From the NCBI RefSeq assembly GCF_031458395.1, contig NZ_JAVDYJ010000001.1:1116001-1180000 (forward strand): a stretch of DNA of 64,000 nucleotides, in the 5' to 3' direction. The DNA is from Enteractinococcus fodinae (GTDB lineage Bacteria; Actinomycetota; Actinomycetes; Actinomycetales; Micrococcaceae). The stretch's first letter is position 1. Every line of letters starts with the position of its first letter. Made by a program: the position numbers and the translations under genes. Below, one piece after another: positions 18,267 through 28,410 of the stretch. The notes under the pieces are model-generated. The model made no database searches and was not told the origin of the DNA. It worked only from the letters and a program-made list of their open reading frames with translations.

Positions 18267-21200
18267 TGCGCATCCACGAACTAACCTTCCAGGCCATCGG
18301 CCCGTACGCGGCCCAACAACACCTGTGTTTTGAAAGTTTGGACGCTGCCGGGCTGTTCCTGCTGGACGGGCCCACGGGTGCCGGCAAGTCGACCATCTTA
18401 GACACCATCACCTTCGCGCTGTACGGCAAGGCCGACGACGACCGCAAAAACACCGAACTGCACTCGACTCTGGCTGAACCCGGCGTGCCCCCGACCATCC
18501 AGCTGGACGTTTCATTTGGCACCCGCCGGTTTGTCATCGACCGCACCTTACAGCACTACGCGCCCCGCCGCGGCGCCAAAGACCCCAGCGATGTGGTCGC
18601 CCGGCAGGCGTCGATGTCGCTGGTCGAAATCGTCGAAGGTGAACGCCGCCAACTGACCACCCGGGTGGATGAGGCCCAACAGATCCTGCGCGGCGTCATC
18701 GGCTTGAGCCGGGAACAATTCACCTCCGTTGTGCTCCTGCCGCAGGGCGAGTTCGCGCGCTTTTTGAAGGCCTCGAGCAATGACCGCGAAGCGATCCTGC
18801 GCCAGCTGTTCAATACCCACCGTTTCGATGAGATCGGTGACTACCTGAACGCCCGGGCCAAGAAGTTACGGGGCACCGTCGAAACCGACCAAGAGCGTCG
18901 TCACACTCTTCGCGCCGGACTCATCGAGACCGCTGAGACCTACGGCGCTGCTGAGCCAGACGATGAGTTACACACCGATGACCCAGAGCTCGACTTGCTT
19001 GATGACGAGGCATTAGTCGATCACGTCGACGGCATCATGACCCAGCTCGAAGCCGCTGCGCTCCGTCGCGTTGAGCACTTCACAAAAGCCCGGGAGGCCG
19101 CGCGCAAAACGGTGCAGCGATTGGAACAACAACAAGAACAGGTGCGCGAAGCCGGCGAGTATCGGCGTCGTCAAACTGCGCTCGAAGACCAGGCTGCAGC
19201 CGTTGAAGCAGCGCAATTGCAACTGGCCCATCACCAGCGTGCTAAACCGGTGCTAGATGCCCAACAGCATTGTGATGCCGCTAAGTCCCAACTTACTGCA
19301 GCCCTAGAGCAGCTCCAAGACCAATGCGACACCGCACAACAAGACGAGCTCATTGTGGAATGGGCCGCCGGACAAGACCTGTTTCGCGCTGCCGAAGATA
19401 CGACGCAACAGTTATCGGATGGTTGGAAGAGCGTTGAAGCTTCAGCTATCCGTGCGCTCGAACAGCTGGCCCAATTGGAGAAGACCCAGGCCAGCGTCAC
19501 CGCGAGCAAGAAACAACTGTCCCAGTGGCTCACAACGCGCGACGAGCTTGCCGAAAAGATCGCAAAGCTGGGGGAGCAGTATGACTTGGCCTGCGAAAAC
19601 CTCGCAGCGGACAAGACCCGTGCCGAAGAACTCTCCGGCGTGGAACAGCACCTCACCACCGCCACGCAACGTCTCGAGGAAGCCAAAACTCAACAGGCCG
19701 CTGCCAAACGAGCCGAGGCTGCCCAAGTCGAAACTGAGCGCCTCAAGAAGGCCTGGGAGACCGCCAAACAGGACGCTGACAACGCGCTCGAGAAGTTTCA
19801 GGACTTGACGCGTCGCCGGATTGAGGCTGCAGCAGGCTTTCTGGCCGACAAGCTGCAAGATGGACAGCCGTGTGAAGTGTGTGGTTCGACCAGCCATCCA
19901 GAACCGGCCAGCACGCACGGGCTGGAAGACATCTCTAATGAAGCCGTCCAACAGGCGGAACAACGGGCCATTGAGGCACGACGCGCAGCCAATGACGCCG
20001 AGGAAACGTATCAGGCGCAGCATGCCACATTGCAGTCGCTGAAATCCGAGGCGGGAGGTCTCAGCCTGGACGACGCCACCGATCAGGTGACAGAAACCAA
20101 GCAGGCTGTGACTACGGCAAAAGCCCAGGTCAAAGAGCTCGAGGACGTACGTACGCGCATTAAGACCCACGAAACCCAGATTGAGCAGTTGCGTGACGAG
20201 AAATCTGTCGCCGAGCAGCAACGGACGGAAATCGTCACCCAAATTACCACGCTGACCGCCGAGCTCGAAGACGCTGAACAACACTTAACTCAAGCTCTTG
20301 GAACCTATGACGATGTTGCAGCCTTCCGCGCGGCGGTGGAGCCAGCCCGCCGACTCGTCGGGCAGCTCGTCGAGCAGACAGGTGCGGTCGCCGCGGCCGT
20401 CGCGACGCACGACACCGCACGGCAACGTGTCACCGACGCCCTGGCTGCCTCGACGACAGACGAACACTCCGCCTTCGCCGATATCGCTGAAGCCCGCGAG
20501 CACGTGATGGCCTCGGAACTCTGTGCCGAACACGAGGACCTGATCCGCCGTTGGACTACCGAAAAGGACCGGCTCGAAGAAAAAGCTGGACAGGCTGCAG
20601 TCAAGGCGGGTCTGAAACTGCTCGACGACGGGGTCGAAGCGCCCACCCAAGACACCATCGATGGCGCACACGAAGCGCAGCGCGCAGCCGAAGCCCAGCT
20701 GTCGGACGCCAACCGAGAACATGGGAGTATCCAGGCCACTCACGCCCAGTGCCGCACCCAGCAAGCCTCCCTGATAGAGGTCAGTCGCCGCTCCGCGGAA
20801 CTGCTCGCCGAATACGAAGAACTCGTCGGCTTGAGCGACGTGGTCGCGGGGCGTGGTGAAAATGCAGTGAGCATGCCGCTGCGCTCTTTCGTCTTGGCGG
20901 GATGGCTGGAACAAGTTGCCCTGAACGCTTCAGAACGACTCACCGGGATGACCGGTGGACGCTACGAACTGCAACATGCCGTCGGCCAGGGCGGACGAGG
21001 ACATGCCGGGCTCAATCTTGAGGTGATCGATCACCTCAACGATACGATCCGGACGCCTTCCACCCTCTCTGGGGGAGAAACGTTTATGGCCTCCCTTGCG
21101 CTAGCACTAGGGCTGGCAGATGCCGTCCAAGCCCAAGCTGGCGGGGTCGCCATGGATACGCTATTCATTGATGAAGGGTTCGGCTCGCTGGACGCCGACA

Positions 21201-21367
21201 CGCTCGAGGAAGTCATGGGTGTGCTCGCCACACTGCAAGACGACGGTCGGCTGATCGGCCTAGTGTCGCATGTGGAGTCCATGAAACAACAGATCCCGCA
21301 TCGTATTCAGGTGACCAAGGGTCAGGCCGGTTCGACCGTCGATATCCTCGGCCCGGGCCTGGCGTAG
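18266..21367 (+). CDS. sbcC: Exonuclease SbcC (Rad50-type ATPase subunit)
   Basis: ATPase subunit of SbcCD. The 1033-aa protein has a Walker A (DGPTGAGKSTILD, about residues 35-47), a long coiled coil rich in Gln, Ala and Glu, and a zinc hook CEVC (Cys536 and Cys539) at the apex. The C-terminal half has the ABC signature TLSGGETFMASLALALGLAD, Walker B (TLFIDEGFGSLD) and a VSHVESM H-loop. All catalytic parts are intact. The start overlaps the sbcD stop by one base. No clear terminator follows; the next 390 bp are non-coding. Confidence 0.96.
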   Translation: MRIHELTFQAIGPYAAQQHLCFESLDAAGLFLLDGPTGAGKSTILDTITFALYGKADDDRKNTELHSTLAEPGVPPTIQLDVSFGTRRFVIDRTLQHYAPRRGAKDPSDVVARQASMSLVEIVEGERRQLTTRVDEAQQILRGVIGLSREQFTSVVLLPQGEFARFLKASSNDREAILRQLFNTHRFDEIGDYLNARAKKLRGTVETDQERRHTLRAGLIETAETYGAAEPDDELHTDDPELDLLDDEALVDHVDGIMTQLEAAALRRVEHFTKAREAARKTVQRLEQQQEQVREAGEYRRRQTALEDQAAAVEAAQLQLAHHQRAKPVLDAQQHCDAAKSQLTAALEQLQDQCDTAQQDELIVEWAAGQDLFRAAEDTTQQLSDGWKSVEASAIRALEQLAQLEKTQASVTASKKQLSQWLTTRDELAEKIAKLGEQYDLACENLAADKTRAEELSGVEQHLTTATQRLEEAKTQQAAAKRAEAAQVETERLKKAWETAKQDADNALEKFQDLTRRRIEAAAGFLADKLQDGQPCEVCGSTSHPEPASTHGLEDISNEAVQQAEQRAIEARRAANDAEETYQAQHATLQSLKSEAGGLSLDDATDQVTETKQAVTTAKAQVKELEDVRTRIKTHETQIEQLRDEKSVAEQQRTEIVTQITTLTAELEDAEQHLTQALGTYDDVAAFRAAVEPARRLVGQLVEQTGAVAAAVATHDTARQRVTDALAASTTDEHSAFADIAEAREHVMASELCAEHEDLIRRWTTEKDRLEEKAGQAAVKAGLKLLDDGVEAPTQDTIDGAHEAQRAAEAQLSDANREHGSIQATHAQCRTQQASLIEVSRRSAELLAEYEELVGLSDVVAGRGENAVSMPLRSFVLAGWLEQVALNASERLTGMTGGRYELQHAVGQGGRGHAGLNLEVIDHLNDTIRTPSTLSGGETFMASLALALGLADAVQAQAGGVAMDTLFIDEGFGSLDADTLEEVMGVLATLQDDGRLIGLVSHVESMKQQIPHRIQVTKGQAGSTVDILGPGLA

Positions 21368-21759
21368 CAGCCTTAAATCTTCCCCTCGAGCACCGCTAAG
21401 GTGAACAGCAGGTTAACTGGTTGTTATTCATCGGCTCCCCGAGGTTGGCTATCCGACCGTTACGCAGCCCAGAAAGTGACCCATCTTACGGAAGTACCCC
21501 GTGTAAGGGAGTCAGGATGCCTGTCGTTGAAGTATTTTGAAAACTCTGTGTTCACTTTCGGGTCTCATTTGTCAGTGTGACAAACTCCTCATCGGCTCGC
21601 GTGACTAGGAGGTATGCCTCAGATTCGGGGTGAAAGCGGCACGTTTCGCGACATTCGACGCGCCGGGAAACTGTGCATTGGTTCTAGGTTAACCTTTGGT
21701 TTACCTTCCAGTGTTTCACTGGGTCTGACACCGCCCAGACGGAAGGGACTATCTTAGGT
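21368..21759 (+). promoter_or_regulatory. 392-bp control region with PHO-box-like phased repeats before the Na/Pi symporter
   Basis: No gene seen. Heptamers resembling GTTCACC, the unit of actinobacterial PHO boxes, recur at 11-bp phase. One cluster is GTGAACA, GTTAACT and GTTATTC at 21401, 21412 and 21423. Another is GTTAACC and GTTTACC at 21688 and 21699. A single GTTCACTTTCG, near the published Streptomyces unit, is at 21550. The 11-bp phase and the phosphate-uptake gene downstream fit PhoP-type control. Confidence 0.5.
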
Positions 21760-23016
21760 ATGAGCCTAGATAATTCGACGGAGCGCAAGCCTCTGCAATA
21801 CAGCGCTTCGACGCAACCTCAGATCGAGGAAGAATCGAACCTGAAGCGTCCAGGCTTCATGGACCGCTTACCTATCTCCGGAAGAACCCGGAAAGTCGTT
21901 GAATGGCTCTCCGTCGTTGCCGCCGTCTATGTGCTTATCACCGCTGTTAGCGTGATCGGTTCTGGCTTCGGTGTGGCAACCGGTGGGCAAGCCGAACAAA
22001 TCTTCGCCTTTGCCCAGAACCCCATGGTCGGGTTGGTCATCGGTATCCTCGCGACCGTTTTGACCCAATCGTCATCGACCACCACCTCGATTGTGGTCGG
22101 TATGGTTGCCGGTGGGTTACCACTTGCCACCGCTATCCCCATCCTGCTTGGTGCCAACGTTGGCACCACCATGACCTCCACGCTGGTCTCCCTGGGAGCA
22201 GCAGGGGATCGTAATCAGTTCCGACGCGCCTTCTCTGCAGCGTCAGTTCATGACATGTACAACCTGCTCTCAGTAGCCATCTTCTTCCCGCTGGAGTGGG
22301 CCTTCGGACTCCTCGAGCGGATCGGGACCTGGTTTGCGGGCATCACCACCGGTTCCGACGGCGGCGTAGTCGCCACGGTCTTTACCGGCTTGGGTAACGG
22401 CGTCAGCGCCGTAACCGATCCCGGAGCAGACCTGGTAGAAGCGACCGCGATGGCGGTTCTGTCCCCGGTATGGGCTGGTATCGCCATGATCGCTATCGGT
22501 GTGGCGTTGATCCTCATGGTCATCAAATTCATCTCCAGCATGCTCAAAGTGTTGCTGGTGGGCAATGTAGAAAAAACCTTCCACAAAGCCATCGGCCGTG
22601 GCCCACTTTCCGGCATTTTCTCCGGACTGTTGATTACCGTTATGGTTCAGTCCTCCACGACCACCACATCCTTGGCCGTCCCACTGGCAGCTTCCGGAAA
22701 ATTCTCGCTGTGGCAGATCTACCCATTCACGGTCGGGGCGAACATCGGTACGACGATGACCGCCATGATCGCAGCATTCGGGTTCTCCGGCTTCGAAGCC
22801 ACCGCCGCGATGACAGCCGCCGCAGTACACCTGTTCTACAACCTCATAGCCGCCGCATTGATCTTCCTGATCCCATTCCTGCGCCCGCTGCCCGTCATCG
22901 GGGCCAGCTGGTTGGGTAACCTGGGAGCGAAGAATAAACTCTACGTTGTCGCCTGGCTGGCCGGGCTCTTCGTGGTCATCCCAGGACTTGTTATCGGCGT
23001 GAGCGCGATCATCTAA
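21760..23016 (+). CDS. Na/phosphate symporter (Na/Pi cotransporter II family)
   Basis: Inner-membrane protein of 418 aa that imports phosphate with sodium. It has the duplicated signature of the family: TQSSSTTTSIVVGMV and LLGANVGTTMTSTLV in the first half, QSSTTTTSLAVPLA and TVGANIGTTMTAMIA in the second. QSSS and GANxGTT are the substrate and ion site repeats. A soluble N-terminal tail of about 50 residues precedes the first membrane segment. There is no C-terminal PhoU domain, so it is the short NptA-like form. The 392-bp upstream region contains phased PHO-box-like heptamers, suggesting induction by phosphate starvation. Confidence 0.92.
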   Translation: MSLDNSTERKPLQYSASTQPQIEEESNLKRPGFMDRLPISGRTRKVVEWLSVVAAVYVLITAVSVIGSGFGVATGGQAEQIFAFAQNPMVGLVIGILATVLTQSSSTTTSIVVGMVAGGLPLATAIPILLGANVGTTMTSTLVSLGAAGDRNQFRRAFSAASVHDMYNLLSVAIFFPLEWAFGLLERIGTWFAGITTGSDGGVVATVFTGLGNGVSAVTDPGADLVEATAMAVLSPVWAGIAMIAIGVALILMVIKFISSMLKVLLVGNVEKTFHKAIGRGPLSGIFSGLLITVMVQSSTTTTSLAVPLAASGKFSLWQIYPFTVGANIGTTMTAMIAAFGFSGFEATAAMTAAAVHLFYNLIAAALIFLIPFLRPLPVIGASWLGNLGAKNKLYVVAWLAGLFVVIPGLVIGVSAII

Positions 23017-23025
23017 GCTAGAGTC

Positions 23026-23307
23026 ATGACGACTCCAGACTCTTCCGGTAATGAGCTCCAAGAGCTTACCGATCGGGAACTGTTGGAGGAACTCACCGCA
23101 ACCGATCTCCGGCTAGAGGACCTCCATCATGAGATCCGCCGGCGCATGCAGTACCGAGCGGCGATTGAACACCGGCAGCAACAGCACGCAGAAATCTCGC
23201 GGATGGTTGAGCACTTAGACCAAGCGAAAGTCGACTGGCAAAGAGTTCGTGACTTCTTTCGGGAGAGTATCGTCGAGTCGCAAGATCCCTGGAACAGTCA
23301 GCGTTAA
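23026..23307 (+). CDS. Small charged coiled-coil protein, unknown
   Basis: Protein of 93 aa, not recognised. Almost the whole length after residue 10 is predicted by eye to be amphipathic helix, with Leu/Ile heptads (ELTDRELLEELTATDLRLEDL) and many Arg, Glu and Gln. There is no membrane segment or cysteine. It begins 9 nt after the phosphate symporter stop and may share its transcript. It could be a small regulator or partner of the transporter, since it takes the place where a PhoU domain is sometimes encoded, but nothing in the sequence resembles PhoU. Confidence 0.6.
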   Translation: MTTPDSSGNELQELTDRELLEELTATDLRLEDLHHEIRRRMQYRAAIEHRQQQHAEISRMVEHLDQAKVDWQRVRDFFRESIVESQDPWNSQR

Positions 23308-23314
23308 CGCGTGA

Positions 23315-24919
23315 TCAGGTCTGATAGAAGTAGTTCTTACGGGGCACTTGGTCTGGGTCGAGTAGCGGATGCAGAATAAACCGGAACTCGCCGTCGACTC
23401 GAGAAATTTTTAGCGCTCCGGCGTGCACCGCCTGGTGGTGGTGCGAGCATAAGAGTACGCCGTTTTCGGTACTGGTTTCTCCGCCACGTGACCAGTATGT
23501 CACGTGATGCACTTCGCACATTGAAGCTGGCATATGACAGCCCGGCACAGCACACCCGCGATCGCGAGCCATAATGGCGCGTCGAAGTGCATCATTGAAT
23601 TGCCGTTGTTGCCGGCCAACCGATAAGACCTGTCGCTGGCCCGTAAGCGTGACCGGAGTCAGCCCAACATCGCAACGCATGCGCAGAATAACATCGGGCG
23701 GAATGTAATTGTTGTAGATGCCTTGCGAAATGCGCTGTTGCAACCGATCCAGGTTCTGGTCCTCTAACAGTTCATCCACGCGGGTGGTCTGAGCCGAGGG
23801 CAAACTCGGCAACTGCCGAACCTCGACCTCCGCCTCACCGGTGTGGGACTCAGCATGTGCCTGCAATAGGGCTTCACGTTGGCTCACTTGCAACTCGGGA
23901 AGCAAGTCTGCGAACTCGCGGCGTAAGCCTTCTAGGAGCGTTGCATAGTCGGTTATCACCAGCATCTGCGTGTGGGCACCGCTGGCTCCGCGGAAACCGG
24001 CCTTGTCAAAGTTCGCCAGCACAAAGCTCAGCGCATCACGGAGCACATGCATCCGACGTTGACCGCGACTGCGGGTTTCAAAAGAACCATCATTTTTTCC
24101 ACGCGGGTTGAGCGCAGCGGCCAGCAATGTTTGTAACCGCTCATCGCCCTCGGCGTCGGTAATCAGTCGCCATTCGACCGCATTTTTATTACCTCGGACC
24201 AACCCAATGCGGCGCACATCATGCATCGCTTCGGTCTGGCGTGCGGTAAATTGCTTATCTGACGGGTCGATCGAGGCCAAGAGGTCTTTCTTGCGTTGCC
24301 CGACGTATCGGCTGAACTCCTCGGGTGTGGTGTGTTCGATTTTCTCAGCGAAGTCTTTTTCAATAACCTTACGCAGCTTTGTTCGAAACGCTTCATCTTT
24401 CCCCGCAGCCTCCGCGTTGGCTTCAACCTCATCAATCATCGCTAACGCAGACGACAACTTCGAGGGATTGACGCGCCCCTGCAGGGCGCCCAGGAGCGGC
24501 AGTCGCGTGTGCCCGATGCTGCCGGCACGGTCTGGATCGGATGCCCGTGCGGGAGTCATGGCCGCTGCAAGTCGCATCCGGCCGGCCGCCTCGTTAGCGC
24601 GAATCCCGTGGGTTTTAGCCAGTAGATCGGTGGCGTCACGGAACGCGGTCTTGCCCTCGGGTAAGCCCAGTGTGTGGCGCAGCTTGGGATCGTTGAACGC
24701 ATCCTTGAGCAGCCCGGTGTACTGGTATTGCACAGCGGTTGCCCTCCGCAGGGTTGCTTCCAGCAACATCGAACGCTGCAGTGCCCCGTTGCTGGGCGCG
24801 TCGGGCTCACGGTCGGCCAGGGCCTCAAGTCCGGCCCGAATCTGCTCATGGATTTCCTCAGCAGTCAGGGCGGCCCAATCGAGCGACAATGCTGTCGGGG
24901 CGTTCAGTGGCGTCGTCAC
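23315..24919 (-). CDS. DUF222 domain-containing HNH endonuclease
   Basis: Protein of 534 aa. The long helical DUF222 region occupies residues 1-430. The C-terminal HNH zinc module is complete: CAVPGCHMPASMCEVHH, then WSRGGETSTENGVLLCSHHH, with four Cys/His metal ligands and the catalytic His pair. The start GTG 24919 has a perfect AGGAGG eight bases upstream; the GTG at 24928 is too close to it. Such genes are multicopy and mobile-like in actinobacteria with unproven function. This copy is intact, unlike the one at 1827-3245, and the two are only distantly similar. Confidence 0.87.
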   Translation of the reverse strand: MTTPLNAPTALSLDWAALTAEEIHEQIRAGLEALADREPDAPSNGALQRSMLLEATLRRATAVQYQYTGLLKDAFNDPKLRHTLGLPEGKTAFRDATDLLAKTHGIRANEAAGRMRLAAAMTPARASDPDRAGSIGHTRLPLLGALQGRVNPSKLSSALAMIDEVEANAEAAGKDEAFRTKLRKVIEKDFAEKIEHTTPEEFSRYVGQRKKDLLASIDPSDKQFTARQTEAMHDVRRIGLVRGNKNAVEWRLITDAEGDERLQTLLAAALNPRGKNDGSFETRSRGQRRMHVLRDALSFVLANFDKAGFRGASGAHTQMLVITDYATLLEGLRREFADLLPELQVSQREALLQAHAESHTGEAEVEVRQLPSLPSAQTTRVDELLEDQNLDRLQQRISQGIYNNYIPPDVILRMRCDVGLTPVTLTGQRQVLSVGRQQRQFNDALRRAIMARDRGCAVPGCHMPASMCEVHHVTYWSRGGETSTENGVLLCSHHHQAVHAGALKISRVDGEFRFILHPLLDPDQVPRKNYFYQT

Positions 24920-25046
24920 GGGTCTCACCTCCTGGTCACTAGTGTGACGTAGGACGGCGACCGGGCAGGCACCAACGGCCAGAATGTGGACAACGACGAC
25001 GTTATCCCCAACAACTCTCAGGCCGGTGTCGACCCGAGGCGATTAT

Positions 25047-26531
25047 CTAGGCGAGCTGCAGCGTTTTGGTGGTTGCCTGTGTGACCTCGGCCAGGAGCTT
25101 GGGATTCTCGTTCAGGCGTTGACCCAGCGTCGGGATCATCTCGGTCAGCTTGGACTCCCAGCCGGTGAAGCGATCCGGGAAGCTGCGCTGCAACAGCTGG
25201 ACCATAATGGGCGCGGCAGTCGAAGCCCCGGGCGAAGCGCCCAGCAAAGCGGCAATAGAACCGTCAGCACCGGAGACAAGTTCGGTACCAAACTGCAGCA
25301 CGCCGCCCTTCTTGGGGTCCTTCTTCATGACTTGGACGCGCTGGCCAGCGGTGATGAGTTCCCATTCGTCTTCGACAGCGGCAGGGTAGAAACCACGCAG
25401 GGTATCGACTTTTTTGCCGTGCGTCTTAGCTACCTCAGAGACGAGGTAGCCGACGAGGTCGAAGTTGTCCTTGGCGACGTTGAGCATGGTCCCGATGTTG
25501 TGCGGGCGCACGGATTTCGGCAGATCAAAGATTGATCCGGTTTTCAAAAAGTTTGTGGAGAATCCAGCGTACGGCCCGAACATCAGCGACCGACGGCCAT
25601 CAACAAACCGGGTGTCTAAGTGTGGGACCGACATCGGTGGCGCGCCCACGGCGGCCTGGCCGTAGACCTTCGCGTGGTGACGGTCGATGACCTGCTGATT
25701 GGTTGCGCGCAAGAACTGGCCCGAGATCGGGAATCCACCGTAGCCTTTGGCCTCGGGGATTCCAGAGGACTGCAGGAGGTCAAGCGCTCCGCCCCCGGCT
25801 CCGATGAATACAAAGCGTGCTTTGACGCTAAATTTACGACCATTGAGACGATCATGGACGGCGATTTCCCAGCGGCCGTCGGTGTCACGCGACAGACTAG
25901 TGACTTTGTGGCCGTAGTGCAGCTCGACGCCGTCGTGATCCATTTTGTTGATCAGCTGGCGGGTGAGTGCGCCGAAGTCGACGTCAGTGCCGGCCTCGAA
26001 GCGGGAAGCGGCCACGCGCTGTCCGGGTGCCCGGCCTTCGGCCAGGAGGGGAGCCCACTCAGCGATCTTGTCGGGATCTTCGGTGTGCTCCATCTCGGCG
26101 AACAGCGGGTTCGGGACCATGGTCTCGTACCGAGCCTGTAAGTATTTGGCGTGGTCGTCACCCCACACAAACGACATGTGCGGCAGCGCATTGATGAAGC
26201 TGCGCGGATCAGTCAGGGTGCCGTTTTCGACCAGGTGAGACCAGTACTGCAACGACATGTGGTACTGCTCGTTGATATTGGTGGCTTTAGTGATATCCAC
26301 GACGCCGCCGGGGCCTGAAGGCGAGTAGTTCAGCTCGCACAGCGCGGCGTGACCGGTACCGGCGTTATTCCAGGGGTCGGAGGACTCCTGGCCGGCCTGG
26401 TGAAGGTTTTCGTACAGTGCGACGGACCAGTCTGGCTCCAGTTCGGTCAGCATCGTGCCCAGGGTGGCAGACATAATCCCACCCCCGATCAATACAACAT
26501 CGTATGCGGGGGATGATCCTGACTGCTGCAC
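25047..26531 (-). CDS. mqo: Malate:quinone oxidoreductase
   Basis: Membrane-associated FAD enzyme that oxidises malate to oxaloacetate and reduces quinone, replacing or complementing malate dehydrogenase in the TCA cycle. The 494-aa protein begins with the FAD-binding [17 protein letters not shown], followed by family blocks [23 protein letters not shown] and [10 protein letters not shown]. The C-terminal segment [12 protein letters not shown] is also typical. The GTG at 26531 is chosen because AGGAG lies six bases upstream; the upstream in-frame ATG (26588) has no site. Confidence 0.95.
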   Translation of the reverse strand: MQQSGSSPAYDVVLIGGGIMSATLGTMLTELEPDWSVALYENLHQAGQESSDPWNNAGTGHAALCELNYSPSGPGGVVDITKATNINEQYHMSLQYWSHLVENGTLTDPRSFINALPHMSFVWGDDHAKYLQARYETMVPNPLFAEMEHTEDPDKIAEWAPLLAEGRAPGQRVAASRFEAGTDVDFGALTRQLINKMDHDGVELHYGHKVTSLSRDTDGRWEIAVHDRLNGRKFSVKARFVFIGAGGGALDLLQSSGIPEAKGYGGFPISGQFLRATNQQVIDRHHAKVYGQAAVGAPPMSVPHLDTRFVDGRRSLMFGPYAGFSTNFLKTGSIFDLPKSVRPHNIGTMLNVAKDNFDLVGYLVSEVAKTHGKKVDTLRGFYPAAVEDEWELITAGQRVQVMKKDPKKGGVLQFGTELVSGADGSIAALLGASPGASTAAPIMVQLLQRSFPDRFTGWESKLTEMIPTLGQRLNENPKLLAEVTQATTKTLQLA

Positions 26532-26603
26532 GTCGTTCTCCTGATCCTCATTGATCGACTGATGACCATGCCACTCTACTACTGTCAAGAGGCCAAGGAT
26601 AAA

Positions 26604-28229
26604 TTAGGACAACTGCACTCGGGAGTACTGCTCGTCCAACACCGGGGAAATTGGATAGAAGTCAACATTGTGGCCCGAAGCCAGCGCCGTAATGGGGAAG
26701 GTCAGCGGCACCGCGGGAATATCGAGACTGGCGGCCTCTTCGACAGCAGTTAACAATGCGGTGCGGGCATCCGGGTCGTCTTCGATCCGCGCGGCAGCCA
26801 ACGCCTCGATCACGGTCGGGTTGGCCCAGGCGAATTCACCCGTGGGTCGCTCGAACAGTTCGGCCAGCACATACAACGCATCGCGGATAAAGAAGTTACG
26901 CCCCAGCAGATGCACGCCTCGGTCGGTCGAGGGGCTCATGACTTGCGACAAGTACTGCCCTTCATCCCACGCGATTGGTTTGGCCACGATATTAAACCCG
27001 GCCGCAGCTAACCGCCCGGACAAGTGTGCATAAAGTTTTTGGGGTTGGGACATGTAGACGCGTTCGGCTCCGGTGGGATACCAAAACTCAATGGGTTCGC
27101 CGTCATAGCCTGCCGCGGCCAATAGGTTGCGGGCCCGTTCGACGTCGGCGTCATAGGTGACCACCGCATCGGAACGTTCGAGCAGCGATGGCGGATTGAA
27201 TTGGTGGGCGACGTACGAGCCCTCCAGATGCAAGCTGGCGATCATCTCGCCGCGGTAGAGCGCGTGGGCTACGGCCTGGCGGACGTGCAGATCGGCCAGC
27301 ACCGGATGGGCCTGGTTGATGCCCAAATACAGCACGGCCAGTGGGTCACGCTGCAGGACCTGATACCCAGACTGGACCAGTTCTCGCAGCACCGACGGGG
27401 CCACCCCATCGAATACATCGAGTTGTTGGGTCCGAAGCCCGTAGAGGCGTTCGTGCAGATTCGGAATGGTTAGCACTTCAACATCGTGGTTGGCATCAAC
27501 GGCTGCTAGCCCGACGGTGGTGTCCGAGGTGTCACCCCAACGATAGGGGCCGGTCCCGGCCAGCGGAATCATCGGTAGTCCCTCGGCCAGTGCGGCATCA
27601 AAATCAGCCCACGACGCAGGGGAGGTGATGCTAAACGCCGGATGGGTCAGGGCGGCAATGAGCTGGGGGATGGGCTCGCGCAGGGTCAGCGTAACCTCGT
27701 GGTCGCCGGTAGCTTCAACGGAATCTACAAGGCATGAGTCTTCGGAAGCATAGCCACCAAAGACCACCGAAAACGGCAGGCGGCCGGCTTGTCGGAGGCG
27801 CTGGGTGCCCAACAGTTCGTTGGCCGTGCCCCAGCGGGCGAAATTTTCAACCACGACCTCGGCGGTGAGTTCGGTGCCGTCGTGGAAGGTGACGTCTTCT
27901 TCGAGTTCGAACACCACTTCGGTGCCGTCTCGGGAGATGGTCCAGTCAGCGGCGAGCGCCGGGATGTTCTCGCCGGTTTCGTTGTCGACGCCGATGAGGT
28001 TCTGATACACCTGGCGGGCCAGTCGCAGCGTTTCGACATCGTTGGTTACGGCCGGATCCGTGGTCAGCGCACGAGACGGCACACCGATGCGGAATGTTTC
28101 CGACGTGGTATTTGTTGTCTGGATCGGGGTGCGCGTGGCCGTGGCTGGAAGTGCGGTGGAGGGCGTGCCGAGTGGAACGAGCCCCAGGGACGCCAGACCG
28201 GCAAGAAGCGTGCGACGGGAAAGATGCAT
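26604..28229 (-). CDS. Peptide/nickel-type ABC transporter substrate-binding protein (family 5), Tat signal
   Basis: Exported solute-binding protein of 541 aa. The N terminus SRRTLLAGLASLGLVPLG is a twin-arginine signal without a lipobox Cys. The mature part has the SBP_bac_5 pattern: VYQNLIGVD, AADWTISRDGTEVVFELEEDVTFHDGTEL, and AVAHALYRGEM. Start ATG 28229 has GGAAGG six bases upstream. No permease or ATPase genes are adjacent, so it is an orphan binding protein, or its transporter is elsewhere. The ligand is likely a peptide, but dye-decolourising or nickel-binding roles cannot be excluded. Confidence 0.87.
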   Translation of the reverse strand: MHLSRRTLLAGLASLGLVPLGTPSTALPATATRTPIQTTNTTSETFRIGVPSRALTTDPAVTNDVETLRLARQVYQNLIGVDNETGENIPALAADWTISRDGTEVVFELEEDVTFHDGTELTAEVVVENFARWGTANELLGTQRLRQAGRLPFSVVFGGYASEDSCLVDSVEATGDHEVTLTLREPIPQLIAALTHPAFSITSPASWADFDAALAEGLPMIPLAGTGPYRWGDTSDTTVGLAAVDANHDVEVLTIPNLHERLYGLRTQQLDVFDGVAPSVLRELVQSGYQVLQRDPLAVLYLGINQAHPVLADLHVRQAVAHALYRGEMIASLHLEGSYVAHQFNPPSLLERSDAVVTYDADVERARNLLAAAGYDGEPIEFWYPTGAERVYMSQPQKLYAHLSGRLAAAGFNIVAKPIAWDEGQYLSQVMSPSTDRGVHLLGRNFFIRDALYVLAELFERPTGEFAWANPTVIEALAAARIEDDPDARTALLTAVEEAASLDIPAVPLTFPITALASGHNVDFYPISPVLDEQYSRVQLS

Positions 28230-28261
28230 CGAAATCCTTCCGTGGCACATTGCAACAATTG

Positions 28262-28345
<84 letters not shown>

Positions 28346-28410
28346 GGATTCGTCTTGATGGACCGAGGAATAAGCTTAGTCCATCGACGACGAATTACCT
28401 AATTGATCTG

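Noticed and set aside
24108-24947. Open frame of 279 codons on the plus strand opposite the HNH gene
   Set aside because: Ser/Arg-rich antisense shadow of a conserved DUF222-HNH gene.
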